A stretch of 64,000 bases of DNA from Saprospiraceae bacterium (GCA_020631355.1 JAHDHL010000003.1:244077-308076); one strand, 5' to 3'. Positions 34,061 through 44,928 are shown, counted from the first letter of the stretch. The notes: generated by a model not told the origin, from the sequence alone. Program-made: numbers and translations.

Positions 34061-36241
34061 ATGAAATCTAATACTTTAATACTTTTTTCGTCATTATTAA
34101 CAATATTTATCATTCATTCTTGTGAAATACCAGATTCGAACGGGAAAAATAAAAAGATTAAGATGAAACCAGGTACCATCATCAATGTAGACTATCCGAA
34201 TACATATCAAGACAGTACAACTGTAGACGAATATTTTGGAGAGAAAATAGGTGATCCGTTCAGATGGTTGGAAGACGATCATTCTGAGGAAACCAAGAAT
34301 TGGGTAAAAGAACAGAACGACGTAACATTCGATTATATTGATAAGATTCCATATAGGGATGCCATTGCCGATAGATTGGAAGAACTATGGAATTTTGAAA
34401 AATATGGAACACCATTCAAGGAGGCAGGTAAGTATTATTATTTCCATAATACAGGACTCCAAAACCAAAGTGTCCTTTTTGGTGCGGAGAGCTTGGAAGC
34501 TGAAGCTGCCGAAATCCTGGATCCTAATTCTTTCTCATCAGATGGAACATCTTCCTTGGCTAATTTCGGGTTCTCCAAGGATGGCAAATATTTGGCCTAT
34601 GGTGTATCCGAAGCAGGTTCGGATTGGCGAACCATTTACATAAAGGACCTTGAATCAGGTGAAAACCTTTCTGACAAGGTAGAATGGGTCAAATTCTCTG
34701 GTATTTCTTGGTATAAAGATGGGTTTTTCTACAGCAGATACCCAAAACCTAAGGCCAATGATGACCTGAAAGGCCAGAATAAGTTCCACTCCATGTATTA
34801 TCATACATTAGGAACCGACCAAAGTAAGGACCAACTGGTCTTTGCAGACAGACGCAATCCTAAGATAAATGTATACGGAAGTGCAACTGATGATGGCAAG
34901 TTCCTTACGATTTCAACATCAGAAACCACATCCAACAATCAATTATATTTCAAGGATTTATCCAAGAATGAAGATTTCTTTACACCTATCGTAGAAGAAA
35001 TGAATCATGATTACTGGGTGATTGATAATATCGGTGACAATCTTCTGGTTCTTACCAATGATGATGCTCCCAACTATAGATTGGTCAGCGTCAATACCAA
35101 AAAACCAGAAAAAGGATTTTGGGAAGAAATCATTCCTGAATCCAACAATGTCCTACAAAGTATTTCTTTGGCCGGAGGGAATATCGTAGCCAAATACATC
35201 AAGGATGCAGCCAGTTCCTTGAAAGTATATAGCCTATCAGGAGAATTCCAATATGACATCCAACTTCCAACAACCGGAACTGTCGGTGGTTTCTCGGGTG
35301 AAAAAGATGATAATATTGCCTTTTACTCCTTTACATCATTCACATATCCGACTACGGTTTTTAAATATGATTTTGATACCAAGGAATCCACCATCTATAG
35401 GGTTCCACAAATCAAGGGTATCAATCCGGATGATTATGTAACCAAGCAAGTGTTTTATGAAAGTAAGGACGGAACCAAGGTTCCAATGTTCATTACGCAC
35501 AAGAAAGGTGTCAAGATGGATGGTACCAATCCTACCCTGCTTTACGGCTATGGTGGTTTCAACATCAGTATCCAGCCCTCTTTTAGTGTAGCCAGAATGA
35601 TCATGCTAGAGCAAGGCGGCATTTATGCCGTAGCGAACATCCGAGGTGGTGGCGAATACGGAAAGGCATGGCATGATGGTGGTCGTCTTCTGAATAAACA
35701 GAATGTATTCGATGATTTCATATCAGCAGCCGAATACCTAATAGAAGAAAAATATACTTCGAGTGAAAAGCTGGCCATAGAGGGAAGATCCAATGGGGGG
35801 CTACTCGTAGGCGCCTGCATGACCCAAAGACCTGACTTGTTCAAGGTAGCACTACCAGGTGTAGGTGTATTGGACATGTTGAGGTATCACAACTTTACCA
35901 TTGGTAGGGCTTGGGCTACGGATTATGGTTTGAGTACCGATTCCATACAGTTCCAATATTTATTGAATTATTCACCACTTCACAATGTAGAAGCGGGTAC
36001 GGAATATCCGGCTACACTTGTTACTACCGCTGACCACGATGACAGGGTTGTTCCTGCGCATTCATTCAAATTCATTTCAGAATTACAAAAAAATCATGAG
36101 GGTAATAACCCTGTTTTGATTCGGATTGATACCTCTGCGGGTCATGGAGCAGGTAAACCAACCAAGATGCTGATAGAGGAGCAGGCAGATGTCATTTCAT
36201 TTATGATGTATAATCTGGCTGAGGATGTACTATATGACTAG
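34061..36241 (+). CDS. Prolyl oligopeptidase (S9A), lipoprotein
   Basis: 726 residues. Lipoprotein signal with lipobox HSC (FIIHSCEIPD), so envelope-located. The N-terminal beta-propeller begins YQDSTTVDEYFGEKIGDPFRWLEDD, the classic S9A opening, and runs to about 440. The alpha/beta-hydrolase domain carries the catalytic Ser in EGRSNGGLLVG (about 577), Asp in TADHDDRVVP (about 660) and His in SAGHGAGKP (about 694). It cleaves short peptides after proline. A small lipoprotein gene overlaps its 3' end. Confidence 0.95.
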   Translation: MKSNTLILFSSLLTIFIIHSCEIPDSNGKNKKIKMKPGTIINVDYPNTYQDSTTVDEYFGEKIGDPFRWLEDDHSEETKNWVKEQNDVTFDYIDKIPYRDAIADRLEELWNFEKYGTPFKEAGKYYYFHNTGLQNQSVLFGAESLEAEAAEILDPNSFSSDGTSSLANFGFSKDGKYLAYGVSEAGSDWRTIYIKDLESGENLSDKVEWVKFSGISWYKDGFFYSRYPKPKANDDLKGQNKFHSMYYHTLGTDQSKDQLVFADRRNPKINVYGSATDDGKFLTISTSETTSNNQLYFKDLSKNEDFFTPIVEEMNHDYWVIDNIGDNLLVLTNDDAPNYRLVSVNTKKPEKGFWEEIIPESNNVLQSISLAGGNIVAKYIKDAASSLKVYSLSGEFQYDIQLPTTGTVGGFSGEKDDNIAFYSFTSFTYPTTVFKYDFDTKESTIYRVPQIKGINPDDYVTKQVFYESKDGTKVPMFITHKKGVKMDGTNPTLLYGYGGFNISIQPSFSVARMIMLEQGGIYAVANIRGGGEYGKAWHDGGRLLNKQNVFDDFISAAEYLIEEKYTSSEKLAIEGRSNGGLLVGACMTQRPDLFKVALPGVGVLDMLRYHNFTIGRAWATDYGLSTDSIQFQYLLNYSPLHNVEAGTEYPATLVTTADHDDRVVPAHSFKFISELQKNHEGNNPVLIRIDTSAGHGAGKPTKMLIEEQADVISFMMYNLAEDVLYD

Positions 36242-36722
36242 AGTCTACTTTGTATCTCTTTGCCTTTTTTTGCTGATTTTCTCTTGTTCAAAAGAGGAAG
36301 TCAGCAAAAAAGAGGCAGGTCATATCCAACAGGAACAACCATCCATTCTTATACTGTCCAGAAATGATGGTATTGTCATCGAAAAACCCAATCAGGATAT
36401 CAAGAAAGCCATTGAAACTATTTCAGATGTTTCTAGGATTCCCTTGGGCTTGTTTGATTTTCAGTTATCTGATAAGAATACTGTTCACGTCAAGGAATTA
36501 GATATTTCCATCAAACTGAACGGTACGATACAACCCCGGTTCGAAAAACTGTTTATTGTTCCCTCACTTCCTGATGAATATGGTCATTTTGAACCTTGTT
36601 ATCCTTGTCCGTTTCTTGAACAGGAAGCCTACTTGAGTGTACAATTGGAATGGGAGGCATTATTTGGTCCATTCCGGACAGAAAAGCACGAAGAATTAGA
36701 ATCATTATCCAATGCCCATTGA
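36234..36722 (+). CDS. Small lipoprotein, unknown
   Basis: About 162 residues from ATG 36234, overlapping the last 8 bases of the peptidase gene; an ATG at 36225 is also in frame. Signal peptide and lipobox LIFSC followed by SKEEVSKKEAG. The body is mixed beta with Cys residues near the end (EPCYPCPFLEQ), possibly a CPC metal or disulfide pair. No family recognised. The next gene (PIF1-like helicase) starts within its 3' end, so all three are one transcript. Confidence 0.65.
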   Translation: MTRVYFVSLCLFLLIFSCSKEEVSKKEAGHIQQEQPSILILSRNDGIVIEKPNQDIKKAIETISDVSRIPLGLFDFQLSDKNTVHVKELDISIKLNGTIQPRFEKLFIVPSLPDEYGHFEPCYPCPFLEQEAYLSVQLEWEALFGPFRTEKHEELESLSNAH

Positions 36723-38004
36723 AAAAAAGCCCATGGAACTGAGTGACGATTACCAATATGTCCTGAACAAACTGGAGAAGACAAGGGATTCCTTATTCAT
36801 TACAGGTAAGGCAGGAACGGGTAAGTCCACACTCCTTAGGCTATTCCGAAGTACGACTAAGAAAAAAGTAGTAGTATTGGCCCCTACCGGTGTAGCGGCA
36901 TTGAATGTGAAAGGACAGACCATTCATTCATTCTTTGGTTTTCCTCCCAAGCCCTTATCCCGTTCTGAAATCAAAAAGCGTCGTTTCAGGAAGTTATATG
37001 AAAAATTGGATTTACTCATCATTGATGAAATCTCAATGGTCAGGGCAGATATGTTGGACAATATTGATTATTTTCTGAAAATCAATCGAAATAATCCTTT
37101 ACCATTCGGGGATGTCCAGATGGTTTTCTTTGGTGATTTGTTCCAATTGCCTCCGGTAGTGGCCAGTAATGAGGAAAAGATGCTGATTAACTTCAGTTAT
37201 GATAGTCCCTATTTCTTTTCTGCCCATGTATTCAAGAATCTTTCCTTGGAAATGATTGAGCTTCGTAAGGTATATCGACAAGAAGAACGTCATTTTATCC
37301 GCTTGCTTGATGCTGTCCGATTGAATCAGGCGGATTATGATGACATTGCGGATCTGAACGAGAGGTATGTTCCGGATTTCAATCCGGAAGAACATTATAT
37401 AACCCTATCGACCCGTAATAATATTGTCAATCGAATCAATAAGATAGAATTGGATAATATTCCTTTGGAGGAATACACCTACATGGCCAAGGTTACAGGG
37501 AATTTTGAAGCAAGGTTGTTTCCCACTGAAGCCTTATTGAAATTAAAACTGGAAGCTCAGGTCATGTTCATCAAGAATGACCCAGGGAAACAGTATGTCA
37601 ATGGTACTATTGGCAAGGTCGTACATCTGGATAGGGATAAGATACAAGTGGAGATTAAGGATAATGGCAAGACCAAAATCATCCATGTAGAAAAGGAAGA
37701 ATGGGAAATTGTCAAATACAAGGTTGCTGACGATGATTCCAATAAGATAGAGACACAAGTTATGGGAACATTCGAGCAGTATCCCTTGAAAACTGCTTGG
37801 GCCATCACCATCCATAAGAGTCAGGGGAAGACCTTTGATAGGGTTATCATAGATATGGGTAGAGGTGCATTCGAACATGGCCAGACCTATGTCGCGCTAA
37901 GTAGATGCAGAACCTTGGATGGTATCGTATTGAAACAAAAATTAAAACCTAGGGACATCCTTGTGGATGAACGAGTTGTAGAATTTTATGAACAACAGTT
38001 CTAG
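36712..38004 (+). CDS. PIF1/RecD-like SF1B DNA helicase
   Basis: 430 residues. 5'-3' helicase family that removes G-quadruplexes and R-loops. Motif I (Walker A) FITGKAGTGKST (about 29-40), motif Ia VLAPTGVAALNVKGQTIHSFFG, motif II LLIIDEISMVRADM, motif III MVFFGDLFQLPPV, motif IV/V region (LRKVYRQEE), and the C-terminal UvrD_C_2 with ITIHKSQGKTFDRVIID (motif V) and YVALSRCRTLDGI (motif VI). A compact form lacking the extra domains of eukaryotic PIF1. It overlaps the lipoprotein gene by 11 bp. Confidence 0.93.
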   Translation: MPIEKKPMELSDDYQYVLNKLEKTRDSLFITGKAGTGKSTLLRLFRSTTKKKVVVLAPTGVAALNVKGQTIHSFFGFPPKPLSRSEIKKRRFRKLYEKLDLLIIDEISMVRADMLDNIDYFLKINRNNPLPFGDVQMVFFGDLFQLPPVVASNEEKMLINFSYDSPYFFSAHVFKNLSLEMIELRKVYRQEERHFIRLLDAVRLNQADYDDIADLNERYVPDFNPEEHYITLSTRNNIVNRINKIELDNIPLEEYTYMAKVTGNFEARLFPTEALLKLKLEAQVMFIKNDPGKQYVNGTIGKVVHLDRDKIQVEIKDNGKTKIIHVEKEEWEIVKYKVADDDSNKIETQVMGTFEQYPLKTAWAITIHKSQGKTFDRVIIDMGRGAFEHGQTYVALSRCRTLDGIVLKQKLKPRDILVDERVVEFYEQQF

Positions 38005-38067
38005 TACTTATCTGAATATTCCATGTGTGTCAGGATGATAGGAATCCCGAAAGATGCTTAGGCAATC

Positions 38068-38613
38068 TTATGCATTTACCTTTGTATTTCTTCTATCAAT
38101 TAGAATTATCAATATTGAAAAAGTAAGCTCAATCATACCTCCAATCAAACCGAAAACATGAAAAGGTTGGTCTGTATTCAAACCAAGGAATCCCGCAGCA
38201 ATTAAGACAAAGCCCAGAATCCAATAGATACGCATTCCATAAATGGTCTGGAAAACCAAATAACGACCTCCAATCATTAGCAGCATGATGGGATAAAGCC
38301 AATTGGGTTCCGTTTGGAATAGGAAATAGGCCAGATATAATCCTATGAATAGGATTATCGTACTTTCCATAGCCAGTTTACCCAAGGGGTTTTCCTTTGA
38401 ATGTTTACCAGCTCGTTTGAATAACTTGTCAATAAGTATTCCTGCGGGGTGAATCATCATACCACCAACAAAAAAAACCATGAAACTGGTTTGTGGTGAA
38501 GTATAAATTGCAACAATACTTGCCGTTAGCCATACCAGACCAGAAACCAATACTCCCGAACCTCCTCCCATGTAGGCATCTCTCATCTCCTTTTGTGCAT
38601 CAATAATATTCAT
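38068..38613 (-). CDS. Polytopic membrane protein, unknown
   Basis: 181 residues with about six membrane helices. The start MNIIDAQKEMRDAYMGGGSGVLVSGLVWL is characteristic of a conserved but uncharacterised family of small membrane proteins (MRxAYxGGGxGVLVSGLVW). Loops carry HPAGILIDKLFKRAGK and RRNTKVNA. No catalytic or transport motif. Probably monocistronic. Confidence 0.65.
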   Translation of the reverse strand: MNIIDAQKEMRDAYMGGGSGVLVSGLVWLTASIVAIYTSPQTSFMVFFVGGMMIHPAGILIDKLFKRAGKHSKENPLGKLAMESTIILFIGLYLAYFLFQTEPNWLYPIMLLMIGGRYLVFQTIYGMRIYWILGFVLIAAGFLGLNTDQPFHVFGLIGGMIELTFSILIILIDRRNTKVNA

Positions 38614-38763
38614 TTGTTCTCATTTTGAATCGTATAGGGATAAGATCATTCGTGAATGGAATAATTTCCTATTTATTCGACCAATACATGAGTTTCATGT
38701 ATCTGATATGTATATGCTCGTTCGGCATTTTAAGATATTTTCTTGGATATGGGACAAAAAATA

Positions 38764-38791
38764 AGCCGTCCCTACACTAAAAGAGACGGCT
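38764..38791 (-). terminator. Terminator of nrdB-nrdA
   Basis: Plus-strand AGCCGTCCC / GAGACGGCT with one G-U pair, 10-nt loop; on the minus strand it is followed by TATTTTTTG. It lies 100 bp beyond the nrdA stop. Confidence 0.7.
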
Positions 38792-38890
38792 CAGACATGC
38801 TTGAAAAGCGGATTAAACTAAACGCGTGGTTAGTTAAAACCAATTAGAATTTAATCTAACGCTCATATAACTAAAAAAGAAATGCCTTTA

Positions 38891-41335
38891 TTATCCTTGA
38901 CACATGATGCAATCAGGGTCATCTAGGCTACAAGCCTTGATTTCCTGCTTTTCAATGGGTTTCATATCTGCAATCCCATTGTCCTGTGTTTCGGAGATTT
39001 TCTTATCGTTGCTATTTTCAACCGACAATGTTTGTACCGGTTCTTCAACCTTATTAAACTTCGTCTGGTGCTTCTGACTCAAAGTGAATTTAATCGGATC
39101 AACAGCCGCCTTTGAACGCAGGTAGTACATACCTGTCTTCAGACCTTTCTTCCAGGCATAGAAATGCATGGATGATAATTTGGCAAAGTTAGGACTCTCA
39201 ACAAACAGGTTCATACTCTGACTCTGGCAGATATAAGCGCCCCTATCAGCAGCCATATCAATGATGGCTTTCATACTGATTTCCCAGGTTGTCTTATACA
39301 AATCCTTGATTTCATCAGGTAAACCTTCTATATGTTGGACTGAACCATTGGAAGCCATCAATGCCTCTCTCATTTCCTCATTCCAATATCCCAAACGAAT
39401 CAAATCGTTCAATAAATGCTTATTCACTACAATATACTCACCCGAAAGTGTTCTTCTCGTATAGATATTAGAAGTATACGGCTCGAAACATTCATTGTTA
39501 CCTAGGATCTGGGAAGTAGATGCAGTAGGCATCGGAGCTAATAAAAGACTATTTCTTATACCATACTTCTTGATGTCCTCTTTCAATCCATCCCAATCCC
39601 AACGGCTGGTTGGTGTTACGCCCCACATATCAAACTGTAACTCTCCATTACTGATAGGGGAACCCTCATAGGATGAATAGGCACCATGCTCCTTAGCCAA
39701 TTCACAGGATTGTTTTAGAGCAGCATAGTACATCGTTTCGAAAATCTCACGATTCAACTTTCTAGCTTCCTGACTATCAAATGGATATCTCATCAAAAGG
39801 AAAGCATCTGCCAATCCTTGGACTCCCAAACCAATGGGTCGGTGTCTCATGTTGGAATTCTTGGCTTCCTCTACGGGGTAATAATTGATATCAATGACCT
39901 TATTCAGGTTATTGGTCAATACCCTTGTGATTTCATACAGTTTCTGGAAATCATAATCACCGGGACCTTTTACGAATTTCTGAAGTGCCACAGAACCAAG
40001 GTTACATACAGCTACTTCATCCGGAGCCGTATATTCTATGATTTCGGTACATAGGTTACTACTTCTGATGGTACCCAAATTCTTCTGGTTAGACTTTCTA
40101 TTACATGCATCCTTATACAGCATGTATGGAGTACCTGTCTCTATCTGGGATTCAAGAATCTTGAACCACAATTCCTGAGCCTTGATGGTTTTTCTGGCCC
40201 TACCCTCTTTTTCATATTTATGATACAAGGCCTCGAATTCACCGCCATAGGTATCATACAAACCCGGTGCTTCATTCGGACAGAATAGGGACCATTCGGC
40301 ATTATCCTGAACCCTCTGCATGAATAAGTCGGAAATCCACATTGCATAAAACAAATCCCTTGCACGCATTTCCTCCTTACCATGATTCTTTTTCAAATCC
40401 AAGAATTCCATGATATCAGAATGCCAAGGCTCCAAGTAAACAGCGAAAGCGCCCTTACGCTTACCACCTCCTTGGTCTACATAACGAGCGGTATCGTTAT
40501 ATACCCTTAGCATAGGGATGATACCGTTTGATGTACCTCCGGTTCCCTTGATATAACTGCCTTTTGCACGGATATTATGAATGCTGAGTCCGATACCTCC
40601 TGCTGACTGTGAAATCTTGGCACATCTTGTCAATGTTTCGAATATGCCCGAAATACTATCATCAGTCATGGACAATAGGAAACAAGAACTCAATTGTGGT
40701 TTAGGTGTGCCTGCGTTAAATAGCGTTGGAGTTGCGTGGATGAACCATTTCTCTGACATGAGATTATAGGTTTCCAAAGCAGCATTTATATCATTTCCAT
40801 GTATGCCAATGGAAGCCCTCATGAGCATATGTTGCGGTCTTTCCACGACATTGCCATCCATTCTCAATAGATAAGAACGCTCCAAAGTCTTGAATCCGAA
40901 GAAGTCAAAATTGTAATCCCTATCATAAATGATGGCAGAATTAATTTTCTCCTCGTTTTCCTTGATAATACTCAGAATTTCCTTGCTAATAAGACCTGCA
41001 TTCTCGCCCGTCTTAGGGTCAATGTAGCCATGTAGGGCTTCCATTGTCTTATAAAAGGATTTATTGGTATTCTTATGTAGATTGGAAATGGCTATTCTTG
41101 CTGCCAATTGCGCATAATCCGGATGGATTGTCGTCATGGTAGCTGCTGTTTCAGCAGCCAAATTATCCAATTCTGTTGTGGTTACGCCATCATATAATCC
41201 TTGGATTACCTTTTTGGCTATTTCGATATGGCTGACATATTTGGTGTTCAGACCATAGCAAAGTTTCTTAATTCGGGCGGTTATCTTATCAAAACTGACA
41301 CTCTCTTTCCTCCCGGATCTCTTTACGACCTGCAT
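38891..41335 (-). CDS. nrdA: Ribonucleoside-diphosphate reductase, class Ia alpha subunit
   Basis: 814 residues. Makes deoxynucleotides from NDPs. The N-terminal ATP-cone ([26 protein letters not shown]) gives dATP feedback control. Catalytic residues: the paired Cys in [10 protein letters not shown] and the later active-site region, the thiyl-radical motif [10 protein letters not shown] (Asn-Cys-Glu), and [20 protein letters not shown]. The Tyr pair passing the radical is expected near the end, and the swinging C-terminal cysteines are in [13 protein letters not shown]. nrdB lies 48 bp upstream, on the same transcript. No intein or insertion. Confidence 0.97.
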   Translation of the reverse strand: MQVVKRSGRKESVSFDKITARIKKLCYGLNTKYVSHIEIAKKVIQGLYDGVTTTELDNLAAETAATMTTIHPDYAQLAARIAISNLHKNTNKSFYKTMEALHGYIDPKTGENAGLISKEILSIIKENEEKINSAIIYDRDYNFDFFGFKTLERSYLLRMDGNVVERPQHMLMRASIGIHGNDINAALETYNLMSEKWFIHATPTLFNAGTPKPQLSSCFLLSMTDDSISGIFETLTRCAKISQSAGGIGLSIHNIRAKGSYIKGTGGTSNGIIPMLRVYNDTARYVDQGGGKRKGAFAVYLEPWHSDIMEFLDLKKNHGKEEMRARDLFYAMWISDLFMQRVQDNAEWSLFCPNEAPGLYDTYGGEFEALYHKYEKEGRARKTIKAQELWFKILESQIETGTPYMLYKDACNRKSNQKNLGTIRSSNLCTEIIEYTAPDEVAVCNLGSVALQKFVKGPGDYDFQKLYEITRVLTNNLNKVIDINYYPVEEAKNSNMRHRPIGLGVQGLADAFLLMRYPFDSQEARKLNREIFETMYYAALKQSCELAKEHGAYSSYEGSPISNGELQFDMWGVTPTSRWDWDGLKEDIKKYGIRNSLLLAPMPTASTSQILGNNECFEPYTSNIYTRRTLSGEYIVVNKHLLNDLIRLGYWNEEMREALMASNGSVQHIEGLPDEIKDLYKTTWEISMKAIIDMAADRGAYICQSQSMNLFVESPNFAKLSSMHFYAWKKGLKTGMYYLRSKAAVDPIKFTLSQKHQTKFNKVEEPVQTLSVENSNDKKISETQDNGIADMKPIEKQEIKACSLDDPDCIMCQG

Positions 41336-41383
41336 TATATCTTGATTTTTTTCGTGTATTCAAATGGTATGTAAAAAACGCGC

Positions 41384-42379
41384 TTAAAAGTCCTCATCCA
41401 ATGAGAACACCTGCTTTTCTCTTTCCGACATCACACCGGACTTTTGGTAATCCCCTACTCTTTTCTCGAAGAAGTTGGTTTTGCCCTGTAATGAAATCAA
41501 ATCCATCCAAGGGAAAGGATTGGCAGTATTGAAATACTTGTCATTTCCTAATGAATTCAGCAACCTATCCGCTACGAATTCGATGTATTCCTTCATCATA
41601 TCGGCATTCATACCGATTAAGGATACCGGCAATGCATCCGTTACGAATTCCTTTTCGAATGAAACGGCCTCAACGATGATATCCTCTACCAACTGCTTAT
41701 CCAAAGGATTTTCCAACATGGAATAAAGTAAGCATGCGAAATCGCAATGCATTCCCTCATCCCTACTGATCAATTCGTTAGAGAATGTCAGCCCGGGCAT
41801 AAGACCTCTTTTCTTCAGCCAATAGATGGAACAGAAACTTCCGGAGAAGAAAATTCCCTCAACAGCAGCAAAAGCGATTAATCTGTGTGCAAAACTTGGT
41901 GCTCCCTCAATCCATTTCATGGCCCAGGATGCTTTCTTCTTCACACAATCCAATGTTTCGATGGCATTCAGGAGGTGTTGTTTTTCGGATGCGTCCTTGA
42001 TATAGGTATCAATCAGAAGGCTATACGTTTCGGAGTGTATATCCTCAATCTGAATTTGTGCAGAGTAGAATGAACGAGCCTCCGGTATCTGGATTTCCTC
42101 GTACATATTGATACAAAGGTTCTCATTTACGATACCATCACTGGCGGCAAAGAATGCCAGTACATGTTTGATGAAGTGACGTTCATCATCATTTAACTTG
42201 TTTTGCCAGTCGGCAAGGTCTTGTTCTAAATCGATTTCATCTGCGGTCCAGAAGCAAGCTAAGGCTTTCTTTCTCATTTCCCAGATTTCCGGATACTCAA
42301 TGGGAAAAAGAACGAACCTGTTGGGATTCTCCACCAACATGGGCTCAACTGCTCCATTCTGATTTGCTAGGTTGCTCAT
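41384..42379 (-). CDS. nrdB: Ribonucleoside-diphosphate reductase, class Ia beta subunit
   Basis: 331 residues. Di-iron/tyrosyl-radical partner of NrdA. Iron ligands: DLEQDLADW (Asp), [12 protein letters not shown] (Glu), [13 protein letters not shown] (Glu and His, with the radical Tyr five residues after the His), [14 protein letters not shown] (Glu) and [11 protein letters not shown] (Glu, His). The radical Tyr is present, so this is class Ia rather than the Tyr-less Ic type. It is preceded by a 340-base or longer leader rich in potential RNA hairpins and followed by nrdA. Confidence 0.97.
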   Translation of the reverse strand: MSNLANQNGAVEPMLVENPNRFVLFPIEYPEIWEMRKKALACFWTADEIDLEQDLADWQNKLNDDERHFIKHVLAFFAASDGIVNENLCINMYEEIQIPEARSFYSAQIQIEDIHSETYSLLIDTYIKDASEKQHLLNAIETLDCVKKKASWAMKWIEGAPSFAHRLIAFAAVEGIFFSGSFCSIYWLKKRGLMPGLTFSNELISRDEGMHCDFACLLYSMLENPLDKQLVEDIIVEAVSFEKEFVTDALPVSLIGMNADMMKEYIEFVADRLLNSLGNDKYFNTANPFPWMDLISLQGKTNFFEKRVGDYQKSGVMSEREKQVFSLDEDF

Positions 42380-42883
42380 TTAATCTTCTGTACTTTAATA
42401 TTGTTACTCAATGTTCGTTACACTACAAAATGACATAGCATTCACCATGTCCAAAGAGACGAAATGTCTCAAAGAAGTACCCCCTTAACAGTAGGAGGTC
42501 TGTTTCATTCAGTTTGAATGAAAGTGTTTTGCTGTTTATTTAATTCTCAATAAAGTGGTGGAAAGAAAGTTCCGGTAAGTTCAGTATGGTCCGGTTTACT
42601 CTCCCACAGTCGTTTTATGTTTGTTCCGCTTTTGAGGTGTAAAATCAAGCATGATAACACAACTATAAAATTGTAAGTATGTTCCCGTTGTGCAGCACTA
42701 AATTAAGGGAAATGTGCGGATGAAAAACCTAAAATTATCAACATAATGTTAGTAAAATACACAAACATCTAATTTACAAGCAATTAACACTTTACCATAA
42801 ATTACCAACATTGTGAATAACTCAGGAAAATTTTAGAATGGCGATTTAAGCAAAAAAATGAAACGCATTGGGATATACGCAAA
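42380..42883 (-). other. Long, structured leader region upstream of nrdB
   Basis: 504 bp without a gene. Read on the minus strand, 42610-42550 can fold as GTGG-GAGAGT-(AAA)-CCGG ... CCGG-A-ACTTTC-(TTT)-CCAC. Next are a 9-bp hairpin TTTCATTCA-AAC-TGAATGAAA (about 42522-42502), GAGAC-ATTTC-GTCTC (42470-42456) and GACAT ... ATGTC (42452-42433) before the start codon. No exact TAnnTTTG and no typical NrdR box pair was seen, and it does not match the cobalamin riboswitch as I know it. Candidate cis-acting RNA. Confidence 0.35.
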
Positions 42884-43831
42884 TCATATCATTTTCTTGC
42901 GCCTGAATATCCATACCAATATCAGCGTAAGTACCACAGACACGACAATAATCCAGTAGAATGCATACTTGGATTCCTCAAGACCGCTTTGGGTATTCAT
43001 ACCGAAAAAACTAGCTACCAATGTCGGGACCATGAGTATGATAGTAATCAGGGTAAGGCGTTGGATGACAATATTCAGGTTATTGGAAATAATGGAAGCG
43101 GATGATTCCATTGTACTCTGAAGAATCTTGGTATAGGTATTTGCCATTTCCAGGGCCTGACTGTTGTCAATGATGATATCCTCAAACAAATCCGTATGGT
43201 CCTCATCCTCACGAATTCCTAATAAATCAGCCCGTTTCATTTTCAATTTCAATAGTTCATTAGAACTTAGGGATGTCACGAAATAGACCAGGCTCTTTTC
43301 TATGCTCAAGAGTTGTTTCAACTCCTTTGACCTACTGGAATCGTAGAGTTCCTTCTCTATCATATTCCTTTTTAGGTTGAGTTTCTTCAGATTCGTCAGG
43401 AAACGATATACATTCTGTTCGAATAATTGTAATACGAATAATTTCCTATTGGACGGATTGAAATTCTTAACCTTATTATCCAGGAATAATTCAAGTACGG
43501 GATTATTGAAAGATGTAATAGTAATGATATTATCCGGAGTCAGGATTATACCGATAGGTACGGTGATATAGACGGCTTCTATCTCATCATCCGTGTCATT
43601 CAGTACCGGGGTATTCACTACTATCAACCGGATATCATCTTCCCTTTCATATCTTGATCGTTCATCAATATCCAAGGAGTCTGTAAGGAAATCTAGCGGG
43701 ATGAACAGATTCTCGGCTAATTCTTCCAATTCTTCCTGACTGAAAGGTGGGGATATATTAACCCAACACTTAGGAGATAATTCCGGCAACTCATCCAGTT
43801 CCTTTCCCGACTTCGCATAATACTTGATCAT
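42884..43831 (-). CDS. corA: CorA-family magnesium/metal ion channel
   Basis: 315 residues. Homopentameric inner-membrane Mg2+ (or Co2+) channel. It has a large cytoplasmic N-terminal alpha/beta domain, a long stalk helix and two C-terminal membrane helices (about 256-277 and 287-309), with the pore signature FFGMNTQ (GMN) between them. The final basic tail RRKKMI is typical. A full promoter for it (TTG-N19-TAATTTTG) lies at the very end of the upstream threonine aldolase gene, so it can be expressed alone. Confidence 0.93.
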   Translation of the reverse strand: MIKYYAKSGKELDELPELSPKCWVNISPPFSQEELEELAENLFIPLDFLTDSLDIDERSRYEREDDIRLIVVNTPVLNDTDDEIEAVYITVPIGIILTPDNIITITSFNNPVLELFLDNKVKNFNPSNRKLFVLQLFEQNVYRFLTNLKKLNLKRNMIEKELYDSSRSKELKQLLSIEKSLVYFVTSLSSNELLKLKMKRADLLGIREDEDHTDLFEDIIIDNSQALEMANTYTKILQSTMESSASIISNNLNIVIQRLTLITIILMVPTLVASFFGMNTQSGLEESKYAFYWIIVVSVVLTLILVWIFRRKKMI

Positions 43832-43861
43832 CAGCTCCGGAATTATAAGTGATTAAAAACT

Positions 43862-43891
43862 CAAAATTAGGATTTTAGAAGCACAAATCAA
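43862..43891 (-). promoter_or_regulatory. Promoter of corA
   Basis: Minus-strand TTG (43891-43889), 19 bp, TAATTTTG (43869-43862), 31 bp before the corA start and touching the last codons of the upstream gene. Confidence 0.65.
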
Positions 43892-44913
43892 TCCTGAAGG
43901 TTGATTAATATCTCCTTGGTTCGTTGAATCATTTCGTCAGTAATCCCCAGATGTGTCACGAATCGTATGGTACTTGGGCCAAATGGTGCCGCATTAATAC
44001 CGGCATCGGATAATTTCTCCAGATAATCAGCTGCCATTAAGCCATCATTCAGATCAAAGATGAGGATATTGGTCTTGACGGGTCTCACACTCTTTACATA
44101 ATTGAGGGTTTGGAGTACCTGACCTAGTTCCTTAGCCCTATCATTATCCAATTTGAGCCTTTTTATGTTATGTTCCAAGGCATAGATTCCTGCAGCCGCA
44201 AGATAACCTGCCTGTCTCATGCCTCCACCCATTGCTTTCCTTAATCTCCTCGCTTTTCTGATGAATTCCGTATTCCCGATCAATAACGAACCCACAGGAG
44301 CTCCCAATCCCTTGGAAAGACAAATCGAAATACTATCGAAAGCCTTACCATATTCCCGGGTATCCTCACCTGTTTCCACCAATGCATTAAATAGTCTTGC
44401 ACCATCAAGGTGTAACCCCATGTTTTTTTCCTTACATAGTTGGGTAAAACCCTTTATCTGCTCCAGGGTATAGAATGAGCCGCCTCCCTTGTTGGATGTA
44501 TTTTCCAATACCAATAAACGCGAATGTGCCAGCCAGTCATGGGTAGGATTAATCGCTGCTGCTACGGTTTCCACATCCAATATCCCATTGGCTCCGGGTA
44601 GCAATTTGATACCTACTCCGGAATTGTAGGCATAACCTCCTGTTTCATATTGATAAATATGCGAATATTCGTGGCATAAGACCTCGTCTAATCGGGAGGT
44701 ATGGACGGCTATGGCAATCTGATTGGTCATGGTTCCCGAGGGGCAGAATAAAGCAGCTTCCATCCCGAACATATCCGCAGCCATTTCCTGTAACCGATTG
44801 ATGGTTGGGTCTTCGGAAAAGACATCATCCCCTACTTCAGCATTAAACATGGCCTCCAACATTGGGGCATCAGGCTTAGTGACCGTATCACTTATTAAAT
44901 CTATACGAAGCAT
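43888..44913 (-). CDS. ltaE: Low-specificity L-threonine aldolase
   Basis: 341 residues from MLRIDLISDTVTKPDAPML at 44913. PLP enzyme splitting L-threonine (or allo-threonine) into glycine and acetaldehyde. Signature segments: GDDVFSEDPTINRLQEMAA, FCPSGTMTNQIAI, HEYSHIYQYETGG, LHLDGARLFNA (PLP Asp) and ICLSKGLGAPVGSLL (PLP Lys). An in-frame Met six codons upstream (44931) is rejected because a -7 element at 44929-44936 overlaps it, so transcription would start too late to include it. Confidence 0.94.
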   Translation of the reverse strand: MLRIDLISDTVTKPDAPMLEAMFNAEVGDDVFSEDPTINRLQEMAADMFGMEAALFCPSGTMTNQIAIAVHTSRLDEVLCHEYSHIYQYETGGYAYNSGVGIKLLPGANGILDVETVAAAINPTHDWLAHSRLLVLENTSNKGGGSFYTLEQIKGFTQLCKEKNMGLHLDGARLFNALVETGEDTREYGKAFDSISICLSKGLGAPVGSLLIGNTEFIRKARRLRKAMGGGMRQAGYLAAAGIYALEHNIKRLKLDNDRAKELGQVLQTLNYVKSVRPVKTNILIFDLNDGLMAADYLEKLSDAGINAAPFGPSTIRFVTHLGITDEMIQRTKEILINLQD

Positions 44914-44928
44914 TTCTCCAAATTTCCC

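Noticed and set aside
42541..42620. RNase P or tmRNA gene
   Set aside because: A GGAAAG...CCGG stretch on the plus strand recalls RNase P, but the other conserved regions and the expected length are missing.
42380..42883. Cobalamin riboswitch before nrdB
   Set aside because: The conserved B12-box-like and AdoCbl core sequences are not present as I know them; only generic hairpins are seen.
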